A DNA stretch of 64,000 nt. Origin: Niabella agricola (lineage in GTDB: Bacteria > Bacteroidota > Bacteroidia > Chitinophagales > Chitinophagaceae). Location of the stretch: positions 3,658,001 through 3,722,000 of the forward strand of contig NZ_JAJHIZ010000003.1 in the NCBI RefSeq assembly GCF_021538615.1. The letters run 5' to 3'. The notes below the pieces were generated by a model. It was not told where the DNA came from, searched no databases, and was given only the letters and a program-made list of their open reading frames with translations. The number at the start of each line of letters is the position of its first letter. The stretch's first letter is position 1. The position numbers and the translations under genes were made by a program. This document shows, piece after piece, positions 46,108 to 56,885 of this stretch.

Positions 46108-46128
46108 TTTTGCATTGGAAAGTAGCGG
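46108..46128 (+). repeat. Right attachment site (attR)
   Basis: Identical over 21 bp to 16596-16616 at the end of mnmE. It marks the island boundary; katG follows 264 bp downstream on the chromosome side. Confidence 0.85.
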
Positions 46129-46320
46129 CAAGGGCTATACCAGTAGTGTTGCCTGGTTAATCAAGTGCTGTTTTGCCTTTATAATAATAGAACAACAATA
46201 TGGTTGCCGGAATCTTAAGGCTGCATTGTTTTTTCTCAATTTTCTCCAGTCTGTTATTCTCTATAAGTTTCATCTATGGATCTATAAATTTAATCAATTA
46301 TATTTATAATATTAAAGTCA

Positions 46321-46328
46321 TAAGTTTG
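46321..46328 (+). promoter_or_regulatory. Predicted -7 box of katG
   Basis: TAAGTTTG matches TAnnTTTG, about 63 bp before the katG ATG, in an AT-rich spacer. Confidence 0.5.
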
Positions 46329-46391
46329 TTAAGATGTTTGCAGGACCAGACCCCTGCAAAGCAAAAATCTGTCAACAGCAAAAAATATTAA

Positions 46392-48671
<2,280 letters not shown>

Positions 48672-48700
48672 TAAGGATCATTGTTGTTATGGTGTTAAGG

Positions 48701-48728
48701 AGGCTGTCTCAAAAAAACGAGACAGCCT
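48701..48728 (+). terminator. Terminator hairpin after katG
   Basis: A 10-bp perfect stem (AGGCTGTCTC 48701-48710, GAGACAGCCT 48719-48728) around an A-rich 8-nt loop, followed by CTTTGG. It lies 29 bp after the katG stop. The remaining spacer to 48946 has no gene. Confidence 0.7.
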
Positions 48729-48916
48729 CTTTGGTATAGCGGTGCGGCTTGAGTTTTCGGATACGCAATTTTTCCGTTTTTAAAAGTCATTTGAAACAAG
48801 TTCTGATAAAAGAACCGGCAGCACCTGGAGTATTTTCACCAATAAACGCGCTTAATTGTAACAGACAGAAATGGCATTTTTATATAAAAATTTAAATATA
48901 AAAGAACAAATACCAG

Positions 48917-48924
48917 TAAATTTG
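48917..48924 (+). promoter_or_regulatory. Predicted -7 box before the small protein/TonB receptor pair
   Basis: TAAATTTG matches TAnnTTTG, 22 bp before the ATG at 48947. Confidence 0.45.
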
Positions 48925-48946
48925 ATTAGCGATAAAACCGAGTCCT

Positions 48947-49213
48947 ATGTTTGAAAAGTTGATTCCCAAAGAGGCGATAGAGCAGTATCATATTATACAG
49001 GCAGAGGAAGACCGCAGTATTCATTGGAAAGCGCACCTGGGTTATGCTGTACGGCTGGGTAATGAATTTAAGAGCAAGACAACCGTTACATTTAATACCA
49101 CTGAGGGGCCCCAGTCTGTAGAAACAACTGTATGGTCGCTTACTGAAAATCATATTTCGTTAAAAGGAGGTGTCCTGATCCCGTTGAACAGTATCATTGA
49201 TGTTCATTTTTAA
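48947..49213 (+). CDS. Small conserved hypothetical protein
   Basis: 88 residues (MFEKLIPKEAIEQYHIIQAE, ending LIPLNSIIDVHF). Mixed alpha then beta, no signal peptide, no recognised motif. It has its own predicted promoter and ends 49 bp before the TonB-dependent receptor start, so the two may be co-transcribed. I do not recognise the family. Confidence 0.6.
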   Translation: MFEKLIPKEAIEQYHIIQAEEDRSIHWKAHLGYAVRLGNEFKSKTTVTFNTTEGPQSVETTVWSLTENHISLKGGVLIPLNSIIDVHF

Positions 49214-49262
49214 GCCAGGAAATCCGGCTTCCCGGCAACTGCAAAATCAGGAAATCAGGAGG

Positions 49263-51434
49263 ATGTGTCGTTTGATTTTTTGTTTGCTGATCGCCTGCAC
49301 TTTTTGCACAGCTTTGCCAGCACAGATAAAACTTACCCTCAAATTTAATAACCGGACCGATCAGACCACCGTTTGGGGTGTTACCGTTACGGTAAACGGG
49401 AAACTAATCGCTGCGGCCGACAGTACTGGCAGGATTCAATTAACCTTGCCCCGTGGCAACAGCAGCTTTTCTTTCTCCGCCGTGGGGTATGAACGGGCTG
49501 TGCTGTTCCTGCCAATCAAAAAAGACACGCTGATTAATGTTTCACTCATTGCTATAAGCAAAGCCATGGATGAGGTGGTGGTGGTGGCTACCACCCGGAA
49601 CAACCAGTCCATTGAAAATGCGCCTATAAAAGTAGAAGTGTTAGGGAGGGAAGAAATGAATGAGGAAAACGGTATCCGGCCCGCCAATATCGCCAGTATT
49701 TTAGGGGATGTCAGCGGCGTGCAGATCCAGCAGACCAGTGCCACATCGGGTAATTCCAATGTGCGCATTCAGGGGTTGGATGGACGCTACACCCAGATCC
49801 TTCGGGATGGAATGCCCCTGTATGATGGTTTTAGCAGTGGGTTTGGCATCCTTACCATTCCGCCGCTGGATCTGCAGCAGATCGAACTGGTAAAGGGATC
49901 GGCCTCCACCTTATATGGTGGTGGCGCCATTGGCGGATTGGTCAATATGATTTCAAAACGCCCAACTGCGGCGCAGGAAGGTATTATTACGCTGAACCAG
50001 ACCACCCTGAAAGAAACCGACGCCAATGCCTATTTATCGAAACGGTATAAAGGATTTGGGTATACGCTTTTTGGAGGGTATATCCACCAGGCCCCGGTGG
50101 ACGTAAATCAAGATGGTTTTTCGGATGTTCCGAAACTGAATAGTTATAATATACATCCGCGTTTGTTTTTCTATCCAAAAAATACCACCATTATCCTTGG
50201 GTACAACGGGAACGTGAATAATACAAAGGGCGGGGATATACAGGTGTTAAAAGGAAGCCCTGATAGGGTGCACCAGTATTTTGAGCAGAATAATACGACA
50301 CGTCATACCGGCGAACTGGTGGTGGAGCACCATTTTAACAGTGGCAAAAGCCTGTATTTTAAAAATACGGTAAGTGATTATAGCAATCATTTTACAGATG
50401 CTCAGCTGACCTATAAAGGCAACCAGCTGAGCTACTACAGTGAATTATCTACGCTGATCCCCTACAACAGTAAGAACAGTTTTGTGGGCGGGGTAAACCT
50501 AACCGGCGACCAGTTTAAGGCAACGCATCAGAATCAGTTTATCCCGATTGCTTCGCTGAACAATCAGACCATCGGGGCCTTTGCGCAAAATACATGGGCC
50601 ATCAAAGATCTGGCTACATTGGAACTGGGTCTGAGGGATGACTATCACAAAAAATATGGGAATTTCTTTTTACCAAGGCTGGCCTTTTTCAACCGGTTTA
50701 ATGAGCATTGGGCCACCCGCCTGGGAGTAGGCTGGGGATATAAAGTGCCGAATCCGTTTACGCCCTGGTACATAGATTATACTCCGGATAAAATTGCTGA
50801 CTTACCAGCCGATATCACTCCTGAGAAATCGGTAGGGTATAATGCGGAAGTAAATTACAAGCTGGACTGGGAGGGTGGAAACAGCCTGTTTATTAACCAG
50901 GCTGTTTTTCTGACACAGATCAAAGATCCGATTTACGGAACCATTAATCCCGATGGAATCCTGTTATACCAGAATGGGAATAAAAAGGTACTCAGCCGTG
51001 GGTTCGATACCTATATAAAGGCCAGGCTGGATGAATGGGAACTGTATGCAGGGTATACCTATACCGTGGTCACCCGCAACTATCTTTCCCAAAATCAATT
51101 TATGCCTTTAACTCCCAGGAACCGGGCTTCTTTTGTATTGGCGCGGGATTTTGAGAAGGCCGGTTTGATGACAGGGCTTGAGGGCTCGTATAACGGAAGC
51201 CAGAAGCGGCTGGACGGATCCGGCACGCCGGGCTATATGTTTATGGCAGCGGTAATTCAAAAGCATCTGGGAGATCATATGATTGTTGTATTGAATTGCG
51301 AAAACCTGCTAAATTATAAACAAAGCAATGTGGAAGATTTGTATACCGGTTCTGTAACCGATCCTCAATTCAAACCGCTATGGGCGCCTATTGACGGAAG
51401 GGCCGTTAACTTATCGCTCCGTTTTAAACTGTAA
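49263..51434 (+). CDS. TonB-dependent outer-membrane receptor
   Basis: 723 residues from ATG 49263; an earlier in-frame ATG (49197) would overlap the small gene and place the signal peptide internally. Signal peptide MCRLIFCLLIACTFCTALPAQ, a carboxypeptidase-regulatory-like domain (about 25-105), a plug (ENAPIKVEVLGREEMNE, NVRIQGLDGRYTQILRDGMPLY, STLYGGGAIGGLVNMISKRP) and a barrel ending in NLSLRFKL. It is of the siderophore/metal/vitamin type, not a SusC. No neighbour identifies the ligand. Confidence 0.92.
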   Translation: MCRLIFCLLIACTFCTALPAQIKLTLKFNNRTDQTTVWGVTVTVNGKLIAAADSTGRIQLTLPRGNSSFSFSAVGYERAVLFLPIKKDTLINVSLIAISKAMDEVVVVATTRNNQSIENAPIKVEVLGREEMNEENGIRPANIASILGDVSGVQIQQTSATSGNSNVRIQGLDGRYTQILRDGMPLYDGFSSGFGILTIPPLDLQQIELVKGSASTLYGGGAIGGLVNMISKRPTAAQEGIITLNQTTLKETDANAYLSKRYKGFGYTLFGGYIHQAPVDVNQDGFSDVPKLNSYNIHPRLFFYPKNTTIILGYNGNVNNTKGGDIQVLKGSPDRVHQYFEQNNTTRHTGELVVEHHFNSGKSLYFKNTVSDYSNHFTDAQLTYKGNQLSYYSELSTLIPYNSKNSFVGGVNLTGDQFKATHQNQFIPIASLNNQTIGAFAQNTWAIKDLATLELGLRDDYHKKYGNFFLPRLAFFNRFNEHWATRLGVGWGYKVPNPFTPWYIDYTPDKIADLPADITPEKSVGYNAEVNYKLDWEGGNSLFINQAVFLTQIKDPIYGTINPDGILLYQNGNKKVLSRGFDTYIKARLDEWELYAGYTYTVVTRNYLSQNQFMPLTPRNRASFVLARDFEKAGLMTGLEGSYNGSQKRLDGSGTPGYMFMAAVIQKHLGDHMIVVLNCENLLNYKQSNVEDLYTGSVTDPQFKPLWAPIDGRAVNLSLRFKL

Positions 51435-51561
51435 GTATGAAACCGGTATAATTAATATGTTCATTTTTCAAGGGTATGAAAATTTTAATCATCAAAGGCA
51501 GCATCCGATCATTTAAACCCAGTCCGAACGGCATTCAGCCGGGCGGCATAAAAATTTATAG

Positions 51562-52344
51562 ATGAAAAAAATTATATTTCTAGGCCTGTGTTTTAGTTTG
51601 TCCTTTTCCCTGCTGGCTCAGCAGGATTCTACCGGATCAGTTGTCGATTCCGCCCATATACGGCCTCTGCAATTGCCGGCCTCGGGCAGCCCCGTACGGT
51701 TAAAACAATTTATCGCACCCGCGGCCCTGATCGCATTTGGCGGCTTGGCAGATGGTACAAACCTGTTCAAGGGGTTGAACCAGACAACAAAAAATGAAAT
51801 AGTGGAAGACCATCCCGCTTTTGGAACGCATATCGACAACATGCTGGAATACACGCCCGGACTTGCGGTTTTTGCGCTGCGGGGGCTGGGGATAAAAGGA
51901 AAAAATACGTTGGGGCATGAAGCCATCCTGTATGCCATGTCCCTGGGTATTAATGCGGCATTGGTAACACCTTTAAAACATTTGACCAATGTAGAGCGCC
52001 CCGATGGCAGCAATCATCTATCCTTTCCTTCCGGGCATACTTCAACGGCATTTGCCTCTGCCGAGTTTCTGAGAAGAGAGTATAAAGATATATCCCCCTG
52101 GTATGGCATTGGCGGTTATGCCGTAGCTGCTGCTACGGGTGTATTGCGGATGTTCAACAACCGGCATTGGTTGGGCGATGTGGTAGCGGGCGCAGGATTT
52201 GGTATTGCTTCTACCAACCTGGCGTATCTCTGTTACAATAAATTGCACATTGGTCAGAAAAAAGACGGGCAGGGCAATACCACGTATTTTTATCCCGCTG
52301 TTTCGGGCAGGTCGTACGGATTGGGCCTCGTAAAAAATTTTTAG
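51562..52344 (+). CDS. PAP2-superfamily phosphatase
   Basis: 260 residues. Signal peptide MKKIIFLGLCFSLSFSLLAQ. The three PAP2 motifs are seen: KHLTNVERPDG (KxxxxxxRP), FPSGHTSTA (PSGH) and NNRHWLGDVVAG (RxxxxxHxxxD form). Several membrane segments lie between. It probably removes phosphate from lipid phosphates such as undecaprenyl pyrophosphate or phosphatidic acid on the outer face of the inner membrane. The exact substrate is open. Confidence 0.88.
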   Translation: MKKIIFLGLCFSLSFSLLAQQDSTGSVVDSAHIRPLQLPASGSPVRLKQFIAPAALIAFGGLADGTNLFKGLNQTTKNEIVEDHPAFGTHIDNMLEYTPGLAVFALRGLGIKGKNTLGHEAILYAMSLGINAALVTPLKHLTNVERPDGSNHLSFPSGHTSTAFASAEFLRREYKDISPWYGIGGYAVAAATGVLRMFNNRHWLGDVVAGAGFGIASTNLAYLCYNKLHIGQKKDGQGNTTYFYPAVSGRSYGLGLVKNF

Positions 52345-52376
52345 TAATTCATTTTGCTGACGGCCCCCGCTGTTTT

Positions 52377-52397
52377 TGCGGTTAAGTTTCAACCGCA
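52377..52397. repeat. 7-bp hairpin after the PAP2 gene
   Basis: TGCGGTT (52377-52383) pairs with AACCGCA (52391-52397). There is no T-run, so it is a weak terminator candidate or part of an interspersed ACCGCAA-type repeat. Confidence 0.35.
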
Positions 52398-52528
52398 ATG
52401 ACTGCAATGTATCCGCGACGTCACGATGAGCGCGGGATTAATCGTAAATTTCTTGTCTCTTTTCGTTTTGAAAAAATACACCAGATGTTATGCCTTCATA
52501 ATCGGATTTATTTCAATAATTTCACCCT

Positions 52529-53491
52529 ATGGCAATCGGAAGAAAACGGGCACAGGGAAAAACAGTAGATAACACGGGACTGAACACTGCTGTAACTGCG
52601 AAATATGCCCGTTTTATTAATAAGGATGGTACCGTCAATGTGATTAACCGGTCGGGTTCGGTATTTGATAAATACAGCATTTACAATTTTCTGATCAACC
52701 TGAAGGGCTGGAAATTCGGGCTGCTCATTATCGGGTTTTATACGGTCATCAATCTTTTATTTGCTATTGTATACTACCTGTTTTGTATTCCACATCTCCA
52801 GGGGCTGGTAAAAGGAACGCCCCTTGAAACATTCGAAGAAGCCTATTTCTTTTCCTCGCAAACGCTTACTACGGTGGGATACGGTCGCATCAGTCCTATC
52901 GGGTTCATTACCAATACAATTGCATCTATTGAGGCCCTGGTGGGTATCCTTACCCTGGCCATCATTACGGGGTTGCTGTATGGCCGGTTTGTAAAACCCC
53001 GGGCCTATATCCGGTTTAGTAAACATGCCATCATTGCGCCCTTCAGGGAGGGAAAGGCTATTATGTTCCGGCTGGCGCCCATAAAAAATGCGACGCTTAG
53101 TGAAGTGTCAATACAGGTTACCGTAAGCATGCTGGTGGACGAAAACGGACAGGACGGTTACCGGTATTTTTCCCTGCCGCTGCAGTTCAATACGATCAAC
53201 TCGCTGCATATTTCGTGGACCGTGGTGCATCCCATCAATGAAGATAGCCCTGTGTACAATATGACCATGACGGAACTGGAACAGGCCGATTTCGAAATGA
53301 TGATTTATTTAAAAGCTTTTGATGAAGATTTTTCCAACACCGTTATTGCACGTACCAGTTATACCTACAATGAGCTGGTGAATGGCGCAAAATTTATTCC
53401 GGTGTACCACGAGTCACCGGAAGGAAGGGGTACTATCGTAGAATTGTCAAAATTGCACGATTACCGGCATCATCCCGAAGCCGCGATCTGA
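52529..53491 (+). CDS. KirBac-type inward-rectifier potassium channel
   Basis: 320 residues. An amphipathic slide helix precedes TM1 (about 63-86, GLLIIGFYTVINLLFAIVYYL). The pore loop carries the selectivity filter TVGYG (115-119) and TM2 lies about 129-152. The C-terminal half is an immunoglobulin-like cytoplasmic domain (YIRFSKHAIIAPF, then GYRYFSLPLQFNTINSLHISWTVVHPI), the Kir hallmark. It conducts potassium at the inner membrane; gating ligand unknown. Confidence 0.93.
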   Translation: MAIGRKRAQGKTVDNTGLNTAVTAKYARFINKDGTVNVINRSGSVFDKYSIYNFLINLKGWKFGLLIIGFYTVINLLFAIVYYLFCIPHLQGLVKGTPLETFEEAYFFSSQTLTTVGYGRISPIGFITNTIASIEALVGILTLAIITGLLYGRFVKPRAYIRFSKHAIIAPFREGKAIMFRLAPIKNATLSEVSIQVTVSMLVDENGQDGYRYFSLPLQFNTINSLHISWTVVHPINEDSPVYNMTMTELEQADFEMMIYLKAFDEDFSNTVIARTSYTYNELVNGAKFIPVYHESPEGRGTIVELSKLHDYRHHPEAAI

Positions 53492-53510
53492 GGATTTGAG
53501 TGCATTTCTT

Positions 53511-53518
53511 TACATTTG
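53511..53518 (+). promoter_or_regulatory. Predicted -7 box before the small membrane protein
   Basis: TACATTTG matches TAnnTTTG. Usual spacing puts the transcript start at about 53522, three bases before the TTG at 53525. This supports that codon as start and an almost leaderless mRNA. Confidence 0.45.
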
Positions 53519-53524
53519 CGTGGT

Positions 53525-53857
53525 TTGAAAATACAGCACCATATCATCCTGTATAGTTTGCTGGCGGCGGGTATCCTGTTGTTCAGCCTGCCCGTGCTAA
53601 GGCCGGCATGCAAACGGATGCAGCACCAGGTGGGTGTGGCAGCTGGTAAACACCAGGCCCCTGCAGGCGATATGGAAACGCCGGCTTCCTGCGGTGCGGC
53701 GGGTATTGCGATTGAACCGGTTGCAACGGAATATGCGTTGCAGCCTGTGGCGTTGATCATTAAGAAAAGCTATCCGGCGGCAAAGACCCGCTTTCCTCCA
53801 GATCCCTTTCCTGAATGTATCGACGCCCCTCCGCGTGTTGAATCTGCTGCGATGTAG
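53525..53857 (+). CDS. Small exported or membrane-anchored hypothetical protein
   Basis: 110 residues from TTG 53525. The N-terminus MKIQHHIILYSLLAAGILLFSLPVL forms a signal or anchor, then a His/Pro/Cys-containing region (ACKRMQHQVG, TPASCGAAG) and a basic tail. No family recognised. It lies 61 bp before the TlpA-like gene and may be co-transcribed with it. An upstream TTG (53516) lies inside the predicted promoter box and is unlikely. Confidence 0.55.
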   Translation: MKIQHHIILYSLLAAGILLFSLPVLRPACKRMQHQVGVAAGKHQAPAGDMETPASCGAAGIAIEPVATEYALQPVALIIKKSYPAAKTRFPPDPFPECIDAPPRVESAAM

Positions 53858-53918
53858 CCTATTGCTAATAAACGGACAGGATGCCAATGGATTTTAATTT
53901 AACAATCAAAAAAAATCA

Positions 53919-54491
53919 ATGAAACTGAATACAATTATACTGATGATCAGTTTGGGTATGAGTGCCCTTACAGCCTGTAAAAACCAAGGAAAGCAGGATA
54001 CAGCTGACAGCACCGCGCCTGTAGCTACAGACACGGCTGCGGTTGCACCCAATGTGGAAGCGAATACAGCACCGGCAACACCCGCGGTATCGATGATGCC
54101 GGCATTTAAAATGTCGGACGAACGGGGGCAGCCTGTAACCCTCGAATCTCTGAAAGGGAAAAAAGTGGTGTTCAATATCTGGGCCTCCTGGTGTCCTCCT
54201 TGCCGTGCGGAGATGCCTTCTATTCAGAACCTTTATAAGAAACTGGATAAGAAAAAGGTGGCCTTTGTATTGTTGTCGGTAGATGAGAACAGGGAAGACG
54301 CTGCCACATTTAAAAAGAAACAGAATTTAAATATGCCGGTATTTTTTCCCGCCGAAAATCTTCCGCTCTTATTCAATGTGCAGGCCATTCCTTCTACTTT
54401 TATCTTTAATGAAAAAGGAGAGTTGATCAAAAAAATGGAGGGCATGGATGATTACGACAAGCAGGAGTACGTAGATCTGCTGAAAGGCTAG
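53919..54491 (+). CDS. TlpA-like thioredoxin-fold lipoprotein
   Basis: 190 residues. Lipoprotein signal ending LTAC (Cys20), a Thr/Ala/Pro-rich linker (to about 60), then a thioredoxin domain with active site WASWCPPC (Cys92, Cys95), VLLSVDENRED and the cis-Pro AIPSTFIF. It is probably a periplasmic disulfide reductase on the inner or outer membrane. A long-stem terminator follows. Confidence 0.92.
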   Translation: MKLNTIILMISLGMSALTACKNQGKQDTADSTAPVATDTAAVAPNVEANTAPATPAVSMMPAFKMSDERGQPVTLESLKGKKVVFNIWASWCPPCRAEMPSIQNLYKKLDKKKVAFVLLSVDENREDAATFKKKQNLNMPVFFPAENLPLLFNVQAIPSTFIFNEKGELIKKMEGMDDYDKQEYVDLLKG

Positions 54492-54509
54492 GTTTCCGGT
54501 TAATCAGTT

Positions 54510-54558
54510 AACGGGTTAACAGGGGGCTTAATAAAACAATGTTCCTTGTTAACCCGTT
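54510..54558. terminator. Bidirectional terminator with 12-bp stem
   Basis: AACGGGTTAACA (54510-54521) and TGTTAACCCGTT (54547-54558) are exact inverse complements; a T-rich stretch follows on the plus side. It separates the TlpA gene from the convergent beta-lactamase-like gene. The left arm is itself part of a degenerate 8-bp repeat (GGTTAATC, AGTTAACG, GGTTAACA). Confidence 0.6.
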
Positions 54559-54639
54559 TGCTTTTAAGCATATTCTAATAGTAAAAAGCCTTCGTTCAAA
54601 ATCTCCCAGGTCTTCTTGTTCCCCGGCAGGTGTTAATAA

Positions 54640-55770
54640 TTATTTCACCATCCCGTTATAAAGTAAATTGATCGCATCATATAACAGCCCCACTACTGAT
54701 TTCTTGTACTGCGTCAGGCAGCCATTGGTGATTACCACAAAGCCAAACTTTTTTTCCGGGTGAAAAAACATGCTGCTGTACAGGCCATAGGCATCGCCGG
54801 TATGGCCCACCATTTTTTCGCCGTCTATTAAATTTTCGGTAGACCAAAGTGCAAGGCCGTAATTCTCCTTGTCGGACAGTTTGGTTTGCATAGTCCTGCT
54901 ACTGGCTTCGCTGATGATCCGCACATTATTGAAAACGCCGTAGTTCATATGCATCATCATATATTTGGCAAGGTCCAGCGCCGAAATTTTCATGCCCCCG
55001 GTAGGTGAAAATATGGGTGTGTTGTACCCTCTCGTGTAGTTGGCCAGCTTTGCCCTGGTCGATGCATAGGCTGCAGGAGCTGCTTCAAATGTTTTTGTAG
55101 AGTCGTTGTATTCATAAAGCGGTATCAGGCGGTTGCGGTCCAGCGAATCCACATTGTACCCTCCGTATAGATGCAGTGGGGCCAGGATATGATTTTTTAC
55201 ATACTGGTCAAATTGCTCCCCGGAGAATTTTTCAAGAATGCTTCCGGCCAGGTTAAAATTCAGGTTGCAGTATTGGTAACCTTCCCCGGGTTTGTAATCA
55301 TTATAGCATTGTGCCCAGTTGGGGTTTTTATCCGGGTTGATGGCATCCAGGGTAAAGTACCCGTTTTTATCGTTGATGCTGGATGTGTGGGAGAGGATCA
55401 TTTTCAGGGTGATCGGTACATCCGGGTATTTGGGATTGTTAACCTTAAAGCCAACCAAGGTGCTTACTGCATCATCCAGGCTCAGCTTGCCGGCCTCCAC
55501 CAGTTGCAGTAGGGAAGTGGCGGTAAAGGACTTGGAAATAGACGCAATACGGAAGATGTCAGTGTTCTGAATAATGGTTTTATCGTCCTTATTTTTATAT
55601 CCAAAGGATCTGTTGTAGATAATCTTATTGTTTTTTACTACAGCGATAGACATGCCAATGGCCTGGTATTGCTGCATCAGTTTCAGGAGGTCATTTTCAA
55701 TCGAACCCTGTGCCCTTGCGTTCCCCGGCAATAGACCGGTCAGGAGCAATATAAAAAGGAAATGTTTCAT
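54640..55770 (-). CDS. Serine beta-lactamase-like hydrolase
   Basis: 376 residues from ATG 55770, which places a signal peptide (MKHFLFILLLTGLLPGNARA) at the N-terminus; the in-frame upstream extension lacks one. Class C beta-lactamase/DD-peptidase fold with the nucleophile motif SISK (Ser77-Lys80), YCN in GYQYCNLNFNLAG and HTG in VGHTGDAYGL. Such proteins are esterases or peptidases as often as beta-lactamases. Confidence 0.9.
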   Translation of the reverse strand: MKHFLFILLLTGLLPGNARAQGSIENDLLKLMQQYQAIGMSIAVVKNNKIIYNRSFGYKNKDDKTIIQNTDIFRIASISKSFTATSLLQLVEAGKLSLDDAVSTLVGFKVNNPKYPDVPITLKMILSHTSSINDKNGYFTLDAINPDKNPNWAQCYNDYKPGEGYQYCNLNFNLAGSILEKFSGEQFDQYVKNHILAPLHLYGGYNVDSLDRNRLIPLYEYNDSTKTFEAAPAAYASTRAKLANYTRGYNTPIFSPTGGMKISALDLAKYMMMHMNYGVFNNVRIISEASSRTMQTKLSDKENYGLALWSTENLIDGEKMVGHTGDAYGLYSSMFFHPEKKFGFVVITNGCLTQYKKSVVGLLYDAINLLYNGMVK

Positions 55771-56018
55771 CGCTGCTCTGTGGTTTTTGGAAGAAAGATA
55801 CAATGAAAGGTAAAAATGGTCAAACTTATTGTATAACTTTGAGAGGGAAGATAACATGTTTGCCCTAATGTGGTGCGTGAAGACACACGTCACAACTGGT
55901 CGCTCTGATTCGCAAAGGCGCGCATCAGAATATGTTATACACGGTTGATAGAATCGGTGACCATTGATAGCGGAATGTCTTTTAAAAATTCATCTTTTAA
56001 CGGTTAAACCTGAATACC

Positions 56019-56582
56019 ATGACTACAACATTATTGGAAGAGCGCCTGAAAAACTGGTGGCTATTGCTTGTTTCCGGGATCCTGTTTGTATTACTGGCCT
56101 TGTATATTTTTAGTCAGCCTCTGGCTTCCTATGTGGCGCTGTCTGTCTTATTTGCATCTACTTTCATAGTGGCCGGTGCTTTTGAGATCCTTTATGCGGT
56201 CAGCAGCCGCAAGCACGACCAAGGCTGGGGCTGGTCGCTATTTGGTGGAATTGTAGATCTGCTGTTTGGCATCTTCCTCCTTTCTTCGCCGATGCTGACG
56301 ATGGCCGCGCTGCCCACGTATATAGGCATTGTGATCCTGTTCCGGTCCCTGCTGGGCGTGTTTTATGCGTTTAGTTTAAAGAAAGCGGTGGTAAAAGGCT
56401 GGGGTGGTGTGCTGTTTATGGCCATCATGGGTATGCTCTTTGCATTGTTGATGATCGGCAATCCGGTCTTCGGCGGACTCACGATCATTATTTACACCGC
56501 GGTTTCTTTCTTAATGCTGGGTATCGTTCAGATCGTTCTTTCAATGCGGTTGCGGAAGCTGAAAAAACGGTTGGAGTCTTAA
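56019..56582 (+). CDS. HdeD-family membrane protein (DUF308)
   Basis: 187 residues with six predicted membrane helices in DUF308 pairs (WWLLLVSGILFVLLALYIF, then VALSVLFASTFIVAGAFEIL, LFGGIVDLLFGIFLLSSP and so on) and a basic C-terminus. HdeD is an acid-resistance membrane protein in E. coli; the role in Bacteroidota is not known. It stands alone. Confidence 0.88.
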   Translation: MTTTLLEERLKNWWLLLVSGILFVLLALYIFSQPLASYVALSVLFASTFIVAGAFEILYAVSSRKHDQGWGWSLFGGIVDLLFGIFLLSSPMLTMAALPTYIGIVILFRSLLGVFYAFSLKKAVVKGWGGVLFMAIMGMLFALLMIGNPVFGGLTIIIYTAVSFLMLGIVQIVLSMRLRKLKKRLES

Positions 56583-56885
56583 ATCGCCATCAATCTTGTT
56601 TCAAAGTCATTGGCAGAAAGAATTTGTTTTTGAGTAGGTATTATCCATTCCAGACTGTGATATTGCTTAAAAGGCCGTCTGCAAAGCGGCAAAAGAATCC
56701 CCATGCATTGGGAGAAACGAAAGGGCGGTGGTGAAACCCAGGACAAGGTCAAATAATCAGGGGAATGCACCCGGGGAGGCACTAGGCCTGGAATACCTAT
56801 TTGCGGTCCCCGCCAAAGATTGAAAAAGGCCCTTCACATAGGCACTGCGCGACAGCTTTTCACCGGGTAAAAATTTTGCGCTACA
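56583..56885. other. Spacer between HdeD-like and cardiolipin synthase genes
   Basis: About 300 bp. A short minus-strand open frame (56579-56782, ends QKQILSANDFETRLMAI) could be a remnant, but it shows no recognisable domain. Nothing else stands out. Confidence 0.4.

Larger units (their letters stand above)
16596..46128 (+). mobile_element. Genomic island carrying a PUL, integrated at the 3' end of mnmE
   Basis: A perfect 21-bp direct repeat (18-nt core TTTTGCATTGGAAAGTAG plus CGG) lies at 16596-16616 over the mnmE 3' end and again at 46108-46128; the repeat starts are 29,512 bp apart. Directly inside the left copy are an HTH/zinc-ribbon gene and the N-terminal stump of a Bacteroidota-type tyrosine integrase. 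Inside the right copy are an excisionase-like HTH gene and a palindrome. Everything between is a one-directional carbohydrate locus. Use of the trmE/mnmE 3' end as an attachment site is known from SGI1 of enterobacteria; the element here is unrelated in content. With the integrase core missing it is probably no longer mobile by itself. Confidence 0.85.

Noticed and set aside
16596..46128. SGI1-type resistance island
   Set aside because: Only the attachment locus is shared; no resistance, mobilisation or SGI1-like integrase genes are present.
48701..48728. Insertion-sequence terminal repeat
   Set aside because: The inverted repeat is a compact hairpin directly after katG with no transposase or second end nearby; a terminator is the simpler reading.
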